Below are positions 53,565 through 62,366 of a DNA stretch of 64,000 nucleotides, one piece after another; the first letter of the stretch is position 1; each line of letters opens with the position of its first letter. This stretch comes from Aliivibrio fischeri ATCC 7744 = JCM 18803 = DSM 507 (GTDB lineage Bacteria; Pseudomonadota; Gammaproteobacteria; Enterobacterales; Vibrionaceae). The stretch spans positions 1,364,001 to 1,428,000 of the forward strand of contig NZ_CP092713.1 in the NCBI RefSeq assembly GCF_023983475.1. The letters run 5' to 3'. The position numbers and the translations under genes are program-made. Under the pieces are notes generated by a model. The model was given only the letters and a program-made list of their open reading frames with translations, had not been told where the DNA came from and searched no databases.

Positions 53565-55190
53565 ATGAAGATTATTGCGCGCCTACTCATAGCTGCTACT
53601 GGATTATTTAATCTAACGGCTTGTTATGATGCGGGGATCAAACAAACGATTCATGACACAGGATTCATTTATTGTGAATCTGGAAATGTGGATTTTTTTA
53701 ACCCACAGATTTCTGACGGCAACAGTATTCTTGAGGCTATAAGCGCTCAAATTTATGACCGTTTACTTATCATAGATCCTGTAACGCAAAAACCTTCAGC
53801 TAACCTTGCAACCTCTTGGCAGGTTGATGATACAGGCACAGTTTATACATTTGATTTAAAGCAAAATGTTCAATTTCATACAACCGAATGGTTTACTCCA
53901 ACTCGAGCTTTAACTGCTAATGATGTGGTATTCAGTTTTAATCGAATCTTAGATAAAAATAACGCATTTCATAACGTTAATTCAGGAGACTACCCTTGGT
54001 TTAACAGTATAAACTTTTCTCAAATGGTTACGTCTGTTGAAGCAATCACACCTCATCAGGTACGCTTCATTTTATCAACACCAGACAACACCTTTTTATC
54101 GGTTCTCGCAGCAAGCTATGCCGTTATTCATTCAGAAGAGTACGCACAACAATTAGCTGCAATAGACGAAAAAGCATTAATTGATGTGGAACCAATAGGA
54201 ACAGGTCCATTTAAATTAGTTCAATTCCAAAAAAGCGAATTAGTCCGTTTAAAACGTCATGATAGATATTGGCAAGGTCCTGCGAACATGTCTCAAGTTG
54301 TCTTTGATATTTCTAGCAGAGGAACAGGCTCTTTAGCAAAACTGCTGCGCCAAGAGTGCGATGTTGTTGCTAACCCAATATCAAGCCAGCTACCAATCAT
54401 TATTGATAATGACGCATTGACTTTGTACTCACAAACGGCAATGAACGTAGCTTATATCGCTATTAATATGCAAGAGCCTATCTTACAAGATCAACGAGTT
54501 CGAAAAGCGCTCAGTTTTGCTATCGACCGTTCTAGCCTAATTAATTCGGTTTATTACAATTCAGGAATTGAAGCAAAATCCATTTTACCTCCAGCATCAT
54601 GGGCTTATGGTAACGATAATTCACACATTCGCTATGATCTCAATTACGCTAAAGGCTTGTTACGAGAAGCTGACGTTAAAGATGGGTTAGAACTCACCAT
54701 GTGGGTTCCACTGGATAATAACTCATACAATCCAAGTCCAAAAAAATCTGCAGAGATTATTCAAAGTGACTTTGCAAAATTAGGCATAGATTTAAAACTG
54801 ATCACCTCTGATATTTTAAATCCGAATGAACTAAAAGATGCTGATATCGATTTGGTGCTGACTGGCTGGAATGCAAACAGTTCAGATCCTGATTCATTAC
54901 TCAGACCGTTACTTTCGTGTGATGCTAAACAAGCGGGTTTTGGTGTTGCAAACTGGTGTAACGAGGAGTTTGATCTGTTATTAGATTTAGCTAAAGAAAC
55001 AAATCAACCAAGATATCGTATTAATATTTATCGCCAAATCCAAAATGTATTAAGTGAAGAATTACCCGTTATCCCTCTGGCTCACGGTGTTAAATATCAA
55101 GCAAATCAATCTTCTTTAACAGGCTTCACATTAAGCCCTTTTAATACTTACTCTTTCCATAACGTTGTTAGAGTTAAGGAGTTGAACTAA
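53565..55190 (+). CDS. sapA: SapA-type periplasmic binding lipoprotein
   Basis: A 541-residue solute-binding protein of the peptide/nickel family (SBP_bac_5). Residues 1-20 form a signal peptide with the lipobox LTAC, so it is probably lipid-anchored. Pattern elements are NSILEAISAQIYDRLLIIDP, LATSWQVDDTGTVYTFDLKQNVQFHTTEWFTPTRALTANDVVFSFNRILD and VRKALSFAIDRSSLIN. The Sap system is reported to take up antimicrobial peptides in some species and to export putrescine through SapBCDF in E. coli. It is followed at a 1-bp overlap by sapB. Start 77 bp after pspF. Confidence 0.93.
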   Translation: MKIIARLLIAATGLFNLTACYDAGIKQTIHDTGFIYCESGNVDFFNPQISDGNSILEAISAQIYDRLLIIDPVTQKPSANLATSWQVDDTGTVYTFDLKQNVQFHTTEWFTPTRALTANDVVFSFNRILDKNNAFHNVNSGDYPWFNSINFSQMVTSVEAITPHQVRFILSTPDNTFLSVLAASYAVIHSEEYAQQLAAIDEKALIDVEPIGTGPFKLVQFQKSELVRLKRHDRYWQGPANMSQVVFDISSRGTGSLAKLLRQECDVVANPISSQLPIIIDNDALTLYSQTAMNVAYIAINMQEPILQDQRVRKALSFAIDRSSLINSVYYNSGIEAKSILPPASWAYGNDNSHIRYDLNYAKGLLREADVKDGLELTMWVPLDNNSYNPSPKKSAEIIQSDFAKLGIDLKLITSDILNPNELKDADIDLVLTGWNANSSDPDSLLRPLLSCDAKQAGFGVANWCNEEFDLLLDLAKETNQPRYRINIYRQIQNVLSEELPVIPLAHGVKYQANQSSLTGFTLSPFNTYSFHNVVRVKELN

Positions 55191-56152
55191 TGTGGATTTA
55201 TACCATTAGACGCTTTAATTTATTTATTATTACCCTACTCATTTTAACTCTGATTGGTTTTAATATTTTACGTCTAGATGAGACATCAGCTTGGGCGCAA
55301 ACACCTTTTTTATCTGGTTGGTTAACTTATCTTGGTCAACTATTAAATGGTAATTTAGGTGTGAATCAATATGGCGTAAATATGCTTGATGAAATACTTC
55401 GAGTCTTCCCTGCCACTATCGAACTTTGTTTCTTTGCTTTCTTTATTGCTCTGATTATAGGTACGCCAATTGGTACTATTGCCGGAATGCGTAGAGGTAA
55501 ACCGTTAGACACACTAATCTCATCCATCGCATTAGTTGGTTATTCAATGCCTTTATTCTGGATTGCATTGTTAGTGTTAATGTTTTTCAGTTTACAGCTA
55601 GGCGTTACTCCAGTTTCTGGTCGTTACAGCTTATTGTATGAATTCGATGCTAAAACAGGATTTGCCTTCATTGATGTACTTGCCTCAAAATCGCCTTATC
55701 GAGCAGAGATGCTTGAAAACATTATTCAACATTTAATTTTGCCTACATTAGTGCTTTCTATTGCACCAATGACCGAAGTTGTACGCTTGATGCGATCGTC
55801 TGTTGCTACAGTCATTACACAAAACTACATCAAAGTAGCACATACTAAAGGCTTATCTAAATTTGAAATAATGGTCAAACACATTATCCGTAATGCCTTA
55901 CCTCCAATTATTCCAAAATTAGGGGTTCAATTATCTGGCTTGTTTACCGCTGCGATCTTAACTGAATCGATTTTTAATTGGCCTGGGGTTGGACGTTGGT
56001 TACTCGATTCCATCATTAATCAAGACTTTGTCGCCATTCAAGCTGGCGTAATTACTGTTGCGTCGTTCATTTTATTAGCCAACATTTTATCTGATTTACT
56101 GGGTGCAGCAGTTAACCCGTTAGTAAGGAAAGAGTTCTATGCTCTCAAATAG
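55190..56152 (+). CDS. sapB: Sap ABC transporter permease SapB
   Basis: A 320-residue DppB-type permease: about six hydrophobic segments with the conserved loop LMRSSVATVITQNYIKVAHTKGLSKFEIMVKHIIRNALPPIIPKLGVQLSG near residue 205. Its ATG overlaps the sapA stop (TAATG) and its end overlaps sapC by 14 bp, so it is made as part of a tightly coupled set. Forms a heterodimer with SapC. Confidence 0.95.
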   Translation: MWIYTIRRFNLFIITLLILTLIGFNILRLDETSAWAQTPFLSGWLTYLGQLLNGNLGVNQYGVNMLDEILRVFPATIELCFFAFFIALIIGTPIGTIAGMRRGKPLDTLISSIALVGYSMPLFWIALLVLMFFSLQLGVTPVSGRYSLLYEFDAKTGFAFIDVLASKSPYRAEMLENIIQHLILPTLVLSIAPMTEVVRLMRSSVATVITQNYIKVAHTKGLSKFEIMVKHIIRNALPPIIPKLGVQLSGLFTAAILTESIFNWPGVGRWLLDSIINQDFVAIQAGVITVASFILLANILSDLLGAAVNPLVRKEFYALK

Positions 56153-57026
56153 TGTTTATCAAGAAGAACATATCCCTACTCAAATGGAACGTTTCTGGTT
56201 GAGTTATCGAGCGAATTCACTCGCTATGTTTGGTTTTTGGTGTTTATTACTGATTGTTATTATCACACTCAGCTCTCCATGGTTAAGTCCATATGATCCA
56301 CAATGGCAGTCAGATTATTTACTGATGCCTCCATCATGGAGTTCTGAGGGAGATGTTATCTTTTTCTTAGGTACTGATGATCTAGGTAGAGACATCTTGT
56401 CACGATTACTCATGGGTTCACAATTAACCTTTGGTTATGCGGTTATCGTTGCCCTACTATCAGGTTTTGTTGGCTGTGTAATTGGTATTTTTGCTGGTAT
56501 GACAAAGGGTTTACTGTCCAGTACATTAAACCATTTGCTTGATACCATTTTATCAATCCCATCTCTGTTGTTGGCGATTATTTTCGTGGCATTTTTAGGA
56601 TTTGGTGAATTCAATATTTTATTAGCCATTTGGTTAGCACTTATCCCTCGATTTATTCGAGCTGTGTATACTGCCGTTCATAACGAAGTAGAAAAAGACT
56701 ATGTACTTGCTGCTCGACTGGATGGTGCAAATAACTTCTATCTCCTTTGGAATTCAGTACTTCCAAATATTCTTACTGTAATAGTAGCTGAAATGACACT
56801 CGCTATCTCGGTAGCCATTTTGGATATTACAGCATTAGGTTTTCTTGGTTTAGGAGCGCAAGCACCTAGTCCTGAATGGGGAGCCATGTTAGGTGATTCA
56901 ATTGAATTAATTTATACCGCACCATGGACAGTGACGTTACCCGGTATTGTGATTACCTTTACAGTTATTATCATTAACTTAGTTGGTGATGGTATTCAAC
57001 GTGCGCTAAATGCGGGGACTGAATAA
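56139..57026 (+). CDS. sapC: Sap ABC transporter permease SapC
   Basis: A 295-residue DppC-type permease with an N-terminal cytoplasmic segment, then TM1 near residue 30 and five further helices. The loop [54 protein letters not shown] carries the EAA motif that contacts the ATPases. [16 protein letters not shown] near residue 87 is typical of this family. Overlaps sapB by 14 bp and sapD by one base (TAATG). Confidence 0.95.
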   Translation: MLSNSVYQEEHIPTQMERFWLSYRANSLAMFGFWCLLLIVIITLSSPWLSPYDPQWQSDYLLMPPSWSSEGDVIFFLGTDDLGRDILSRLLMGSQLTFGYAVIVALLSGFVGCVIGIFAGMTKGLLSSTLNHLLDTILSIPSLLLAIIFVAFLGFGEFNILLAIWLALIPRFIRAVYTAVHNEVEKDYVLAARLDGANNFYLLWNSVLPNILTVIVAEMTLAISVAILDITALGFLGLGAQAPSPEWGAMLGDSIELIYTAPWTVTLPGIVITFTVIIINLVGDGIQRALNAGTE

Positions 57027-58039
57027 TGCCGTTATTAGATATTCGCCATTTAACCATTGAGTTAGAGACACCACAAGGCATGGTAAAAGCGGTAGACCGT
57101 ATGAGTCTAACCTTAAATGAAGGTGAAATTCGTGGTCTTGTGGGCGAGTCTGGCTCAGGAAAATCTCTTGTTGCTAAAGCCATTTTAGGCATTACTAAAG
57201 ACAACTGGAAAATTAGCGCAGACCGCATGCGTTTAGGTAATATCGACTTATTAGCCCTATCACCTAAAGAAAGACGTCGCGTTATCGGGCGTGAAATGGC
57301 AATGATCTTCCAAGAGCCTTCTACCTGTCTCGATCCGTCAGAACAAGTGGGTAATCAATTAAAAGAAGCGATTCCTTCTAAATATTTTACCGGCAGTTGG
57401 TGGCAACGATGGAATTGGCGTACGAAAGGCGCAATCGCCCTACTCCACAAAGTTGGTATAAAAGATCATAAACGCATTATGAAATGCTATCCATACGAAT
57501 TAACGGATGGTGAGTGTCAAAAAGTAATGATCGCAATGGCAATTGCCAACAAACCACGTATCTTAATTGCTGATGAACCAACCGATGAATTAGATGCGGT
57601 GACACAGTCACAAATATTCCGTCTACTAAGTCGAATGAATCAGGTTAATAACACGACAATTTTATTAATCAGTCATGACTTAATCACCCTCACCCAATGG
57701 GTAGATAGAATCACGGTGATGTATTGTGGCCAATCCGTTGAATCAGCTTGTCGTAAAGACATTCTTGAAGCACCAAAGCACCCATATACTATTGCATTAC
57801 TACGTGCGATGCCTGATTTCAGCAAAGACGGGATCCCACATAAAGCCAAATTAGAATCGTTACCAGGTACAATTCCGCCGCTACAACATTTACCCATTGG
57901 TTGTCGACTTGGGCCTCGCTGTCCGTATGCACAACGTAAATGTGTTCAAGTACCAGAAAGACAAAAAGTAAAAGATCACAAATTTAGCTGCCATTTCCCA
58001 TTAAATTTTGAGGAGAAGAAGAATGACTGCGCTTCTTGA
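57026..58039 (+). CDS. sapD: Sap ABC transporter ATPase SapD
   Basis: A 337-residue OppD-type ATPase. Walker [10 protein letters not shown] is near residue 38, and Walker B reads [14 protein letters not shown]. The ABC signature is degenerate, [15 protein letters not shown], as in E. coli SapD. The C-terminal oligopeptide extension with its Cys-rich iron-sulfur-like segment ([20 protein letters not shown]) is present. Pairs with SapF. Its 3' end overlaps the sapF start by 17 bp. Confidence 0.95.
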   Translation: MPLLDIRHLTIELETPQGMVKAVDRMSLTLNEGEIRGLVGESGSGKSLVAKAILGITKDNWKISADRMRLGNIDLLALSPKERRRVIGREMAMIFQEPSTCLDPSEQVGNQLKEAIPSKYFTGSWWQRWNWRTKGAIALLHKVGIKDHKRIMKCYPYELTDGECQKVMIAMAIANKPRILIADEPTDELDAVTQSQIFRLLSRMNQVNNTTILLISHDLITLTQWVDRITVMYCGQSVESACRKDILEAPKHPYTIALLRAMPDFSKDGIPHKAKLESLPGTIPPLQHLPIGCRLGPRCPYAQRKCVQVPERQKVKDHKFSCHFPLNFEEKKNDCAS

Positions 58040-58847
58040 GGTTACTGATCTTAAAAAAGACTATGTATTTCGTACTGGATTATTTCGTAAACAAGTACGT
58101 GAAGCCGTTAAACCTGTTAGCTTTTCTTTAGAAGCAGGACAAACTATTGGCTTTATTGGTGCTAATGGCTCTGGTAAATCAACACTTGCACGTATGCTAG
58201 CTGGAGTTGTTGAACCAACCTCTGGGATCATTAAAGTTAATGGTGAAGTATTAGATTACAAAGATTTTCAAACTCGCTGCAAACTGATTCGGATGATTTT
58301 CCAGGATCCAAACTCATCATTAAACCCTAGAATTCAAATTGGTCGTATTTTAGAAGGACCATTAAAACGTAATACCAGTATGTCACCAGAAGCTCGTCAA
58401 CAGCGGGTAAAAGATACTTTATTACGAGTTGGCTTATTACCGGAACATGCATATTTCTATCCGCAAATGCTTGCAACAGGCCAAAAACAACGTGTTTGTT
58501 TGGCTCGAGCATTAATTCTTCAGCCATCAATTATCGTTGCTGATGAAGCTTTAAACGGCTTAGATATGGCAATGCGTTCTCAAATCATTAATTTGTTTTT
58601 GGAACTGCAACAAGAAATGGCCATTTCATTTATTTATGTATCACAACACATTGGTGTGGTGAAACATATTACCGACAAAGTAATGGTGATGCATGAGGGA
58701 GAAGTTGTTGAAAAAGGCTCAACACAAGAGATCTTTTCTAATCCTCAACATTCAATCACACAGCGTCTTTTAGAAAGCCATTTTGATGCTCCAACTCACG
58801 ATAGAAAACAACGCATCAGCGCTGCGACACCAAAAATCGAATGCTAA
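58023..58847 (+). CDS. sapF: Sap ABC transporter ATPase SapF
   Basis: A 274-residue OppF-type ATPase. Walker [15 protein letters not shown] is near residue 46; the signature [15 protein letters not shown] and Walker [14 protein letters not shown] are as in the SapF group (Ala-Leu-Asn rather than Pro-Thr after the Glu). It starts at the ATG at 58023 with AGGAG 8 bases upstream, inside the end of sapD; a longer frame back to TTG 58008 is not supported. It completes sapABCDF and is followed after 9 bp by the ToxR-like gene. Confidence 0.95.
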   Translation: MTALLEVTDLKKDYVFRTGLFRKQVREAVKPVSFSLEAGQTIGFIGANGSGKSTLARMLAGVVEPTSGIIKVNGEVLDYKDFQTRCKLIRMIFQDPNSSLNPRIQIGRILEGPLKRNTSMSPEARQQRVKDTLLRVGLLPEHAYFYPQMLATGQKQRVCLARALILQPSIIVADEALNGLDMAMRSQIINLFLELQQEMAISFIYVSQHIGVVKHITDKVMVMHEGEVVEKGSTQEIFSNPQHSITQRLLESHFDAPTHDRKQRISAATPKIEC

Positions 58848-58856
58848 AGGGTAATA

Positions 58857-59984
58857 ATGAATAAAAAAGAAATAGTTAAAACCCAAAATATCACTATTGA
58901 TTACAGCAGTTTAACTGTTGTAATCAATAGTACTAAAGAAGAAATAAAAATGAGCCTTAACGAAGCTAACTTATTATTTCTTCTTTATAGTAATCCAAAT
59001 AGAATTTATACAAAAGATGAAATATACACACAATGTTGGAAAGATGGTTCCGTTGCAAATAGCGTCGTGACTCAGACAATATCATTGCTGAGGAAAAAAT
59101 TCTTAACTCATAATATCTCAATCATCGATACAATAAAAAACAAAGGTTATAAATCAGGAGATCGTCTACTCGCAAAACCAATTAAAAGGTTCTATTTGCT
59201 CTTCTCTTCAGTGCTTATTCTTGTTTCCCTTTTCTTAATCTTCCCTATTTTCAAACAAGTAGCACCTAACTCAATAACGCAAAACCTTAATAAAGTATCA
59301 GATAATATATATATGTTATCCACATCTAAACCTATTGATATAGAAAAATTAAATATTCAATCTAATTACTTATACTTTTTGCATCTTGGTGAAGATAAGT
59401 TATCTTTATCTCAATGTTTATTTGTCGAACATAAATGTAATGATGTTACGAACAAAATTATTTTTCTAGAAACAAATGAAGATAACGTCGAAACACTAAT
59501 AAATCAAAATCTTACGAGCAACTTGAAACAAGATAAGCACCCTGTCATTCAAAAAGATACCGATCAGGATGGTAATTTTAATCTTCATACTAATGTTCAA
59601 TTTACATCAAATGATGATAAAGATTACATTGCATTTGCGACATATAATTTCTATTTTAATCTTCAAGAAGATAAAAGCTATGACTTAGATATGTCAATTA
59701 ACATCTCAGAAACTGGATATAACGGGAAGTATACTTATTTTAGTGATTTTAAAGCTCAATTTGATAAAGATACCTTAATATCAAATGTCATTAATGAAGA
59801 TGAACAAAGTAGCTTAATTCAGCATGGGCATATTGAAGATCAAACGAAGCTAAAAATGTTCCCCAAAACATTCAAAAACGACCATAAGTATAACTACCTG
59901 CACTTTTATATTATAGATAAAGGCTTCAGTCTTACTTATAGTGAACAACAAGATATTTCATTTATTGTTAAAGAGTTTTATTAA
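58857..59984 (+). CDS. ToxR/CadC-like membrane-bound transcription regulator
   Basis: A 375-residue protein in three parts: a cytoplasmic winged helix-turn-helix of the OmpR/ToxR type (about 15-100: MSLNEANLLFLLYSNPNRIYTKDEIYTQCW, SVVTQTISLLRKKF, IIDTIKNKGYKSG), one membrane helix (about 108-130: FYLLFSSVLILVSLFLIFPIF) and a periplasmic domain of about 240 residues with Cys187 and Cys194 in LSQCLFVEHKC, which could form a small disulfide loop. This is the layout of ToxR, TcpP and CadC, which sense bile, pH or polyamine signals. The domain beyond is not recognised. It starts 9 bp after sapF, so it may be co-transcribed with sap. Such a regulator is not part of the usual sap operon. AT-rich, many ATA codons. 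Confidence 0.85.
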   Translation: MNKKEIVKTQNITIDYSSLTVVINSTKEEIKMSLNEANLLFLLYSNPNRIYTKDEIYTQCWKDGSVANSVVTQTISLLRKKFLTHNISIIDTIKNKGYKSGDRLLAKPIKRFYLLFSSVLILVSLFLIFPIFKQVAPNSITQNLNKVSDNIYMLSTSKPIDIEKLNIQSNYLYFLHLGEDKLSLSQCLFVEHKCNDVTNKIIFLETNEDNVETLINQNLTSNLKQDKHPVIQKDTDQDGNFNLHTNVQFTSNDDKDYIAFATYNFYFNLQEDKSYDLDMSINISETGYNGKYTYFSDFKAQFDKDTLISNVINEDEQSSLIQHGHIEDQTKLKMFPKTFKNDHKYNYLHFYIIDKGFSLTYSEQQDISFIVKEFY

Positions 59985-59992
59985 AAGGCACA

Positions 59993-60020
59993 CCATAGCA
60001 GCATACCTTTGCTGCTATGG
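59993..60020. terminator. Hairpin between ToxR-like gene and minus-strand genes
   Basis: CCATAGCAGCA (59993-60003) and TGCTGCTATGG (60010-60020) pair perfectly around a 6-nt loop. T tails are weak on both strands, but its position between convergent genes fits termination. Confidence 0.65.
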
Positions 60021-60032
60021 CATTTAGTTTAC

Positions 60033-60179
60033 TTATTTCTTTGTATCTTCTTTTTTTGACGTTTGATTAAATGGAAAACAAAACACTTTATAAAGGAAAT
60101 CCCTCTCTTCCACAGTTAAACCATTAGAAATAGACGCTTCTTTCTGAGGATCGCCTGTTTTTTTTGTATTACTTTTCAT
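60033..60179 (-). CDS. 48-codon ORF overlapping the end of the split chemoreceptor
   Basis: Read from ATG 60179: [20 protein letters not shown] then [20 protein letters not shown] and SKKEDTKK. The start codon overlaps the receptor's last codons by 11 bp (CAT GAA AAG TAA contains ATGA), the layout of translational coupling. The product is charged, with a short central hydrophobic stretch and one Cys. I do not recognise it. It may be real or chance. Confidence 0.45.
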   Translation of the reverse strand: MKSNTKKTGDPQKEASISNGLTVEERDFLYKVFCFPFNQTSKKEDTKK

Positions 60180-62148
60180 GAGCTTTATCTATTAAAGTGA
60201 AAAATTTAAGTTGCTCTACTTGTGATGTTGATAACTCAGATAACCTATCAGCGTTAGAGCTGATTTTATTCATTTCATTAATATTTTTATTAATGTTCTC
60301 CGTCATTAAATTAATACTTTCGCTTATAGATAAAATGGCCTGATTTTGCTCATTTGCAGCGGTCGCAACTTCTGTATTTGAGCAAGTTATCTCTTCTATT
60401 TCTTTCGATATATCAAGTAATTGTGAATTTGTTTTCTCCGTCATTTCTTGAGTTTCATTAATGATCTTGATTGATTTAGAAACAGATTCAACCACATCAT
60501 TAGATGTACTTTGCAAGCGATCGATAACCTCTTGAATGGTTAATGTTGATTGTTGCGTTTTTGCAGCAAGCATCCTAACTTCATCAGCAACGACAGCAAA
60601 GCCTCGCCCACTCTCACCTGCTCTAGCCGCTTCAATCGCTGCATTTAATGCTAATAAATTAGTTTGGTCTGATATTGAATCTATAACCGTAATAACCTCA
60701 CTAATTTGCTCTGATTGGACCTTTAATGACTCAACTTCTTGAGCGGTTAACCCCATTTGTTTCACTAACTCTTGACTTAACTGGCTGCTTACTGAAGCCG
60801 TATCTGAACCTGAGCGACTTAAATTCAATGCCTCTTTTGCTCTTTCATCTGCATTCATAGCAACGTGATCAACTTGAGTAGCTGCTGCCGATAATTCAGT
60901 AACAGCCGCTGCAATTAATTCAATCTGAGACTTTTCTTCTAATATATTCTTTTCATTCGTATTCATTAATACATTAAGGCTTAATGAAGACGTAGACACC
61001 TCTGAAGCAATATCACGTAGAGCATTCACTATCTGATGTAAATGATGTGCCGTTTTATCTGTATTTTAGCAAAGCTCAGCGACTTCATTACTGCCAATTA
61101 AGTTATTCAACTCATTCAGTTTTCCTTCAGAAAGAAACTCAATTTGATCCTTCAAGATCCTTATAGGCATCACAATCGTTCGAATCGTAATCCATGTAAT
61201 CAACATGGTTAATAACGTAAAACAAATCATAGAAATAATAATCATTTGCTTGCTAGAAAAAACAAGCTCAATACTATCTTTTGATAAAGTACTGCTAATT
61301 TCATTAATCCTTGAACTTTGATTTTTAATCAAGTAATTAATGCTATTTTCAATTTTAAATAGATCCGATTTATTGTTATTTAGATTAGTAATTAACTCAG
61401 AAAATTGATGATAAATTGATTGTAAATTACTAATATTTAATTGTATTTTTCTTTTTGCATCACTTTGATGAATATCATCAATTACTTGGTTTATTTTGAT
61501 AAATTCAGCATCAATAATCTCAAAATCTTCCTTATCTATATTAAAGTTATATAGCGAATTTAACTTTATCTGTAATATTTCAGATGAAGAGTACAGTGCC
61601 TCTTCCATTTCGATCCAATGATGTTGCTCATTATCCTTAACTTCTTTACTTAAAAGCTCTATTGAGTCACTTAGATAAGGTAACTTAGCCCATTCCGTTT
61701 GCATCTTTTTTGAAATGGTTTGATTCGACTCAATAATGTCTTTCATGTTTTCCAATAAAACAGAAACTTTGTTTAAATCAGTAATCAATTGCTGTGTTGT
61801 ATGCTTTTGATCTTTAATCTTGTTGTGCTCTTCTTCAATATAATTGAAATCATAATTAATCAGTTCAATTTGTTCAAAAACATAATCATCCACATTTTCT
61901 AAGGCTTCTGGATTTGATAAAGAACGATTAATTTCACTAAATACCTGCAAAATTTTTGTTTCACTGCTAGATAGATGAGTCATTTCTTGCAAGCGAACAT
62001 TTAGTACTTCTGAGTTCTTAACCGATTGATTCATCGCTGATGAAATGATCAACATAGATATAATCATAACCATAATAGCGAAAAGCGGAGGAAAGAGTAT
62101 TTGATATCGTAGAGGGATATTCAGTAAGAAACGATTAATAGCATTCAT
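60169..62148 (-). pseudogene. Methyl-accepting chemotaxis protein interrupted by one in-frame TAA
   Basis: Two frames on the same strand, 61066-62148 (360 residues) and 60169-61029 (286 residues from a GTG), are in the same phase and separated only by TAA and 12 sense codons ([12 protein letters not shown]). Joined, they give a normal receptor of about 659 residues: TM1 at 18-36, a long helical sensor (about 40-305), TM2 near 308-325, HAMP, then the signalling hairpin [34 protein letters not shown]. The break is right after HAMP (GSNEVAELC stop NTDKTAHH). A single C-to-T change from CAA would explain it. The C-terminal half has no evident ribosome site at its GTG, so it is probably not made alone. 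A sequencing error or readthrough is also possible. Confidence 0.85.
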
Positions 62149-62302
62149 ATAATAACTCTATTTATGATTTAAAAGGGAGTCGGATTATATGGATACCAGT
62201 AGTCGTCTTCAAATGAACAAAAACAAAGGAAAAAGTAGTTAGTTATTTTAAATCAAATAGTTAAATCTAGTTATCCTTGTATATTTTAGAAGTTTTTAGG
62301 CA

Positions 62303-62342
62303 TAAAAAAAGACAAGTGTAAATTTAAAGATTACACCTGTCT
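62303..62342 (-). terminator. Terminator of the alpha-galactosidase gene
   Basis: On the minus strand a 12-bp stem (62342-62331 with 62321-62310, one G-U) is followed by seven T residues. It lies 24 bp after the gene's stop. Confidence 0.85.
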
Positions 62343-62366
62343 AATTCCTGATTTTTAATTGAGCTT

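Noticed and set aside
61029-61068. Frameshift as the cause of the split receptor
   Set aside because: The two halves are in exactly the same phase: TAA at 61066-61068 is followed by 12 sense codons to the GTG at 61029. The break is a nonsense codon, not a shift.
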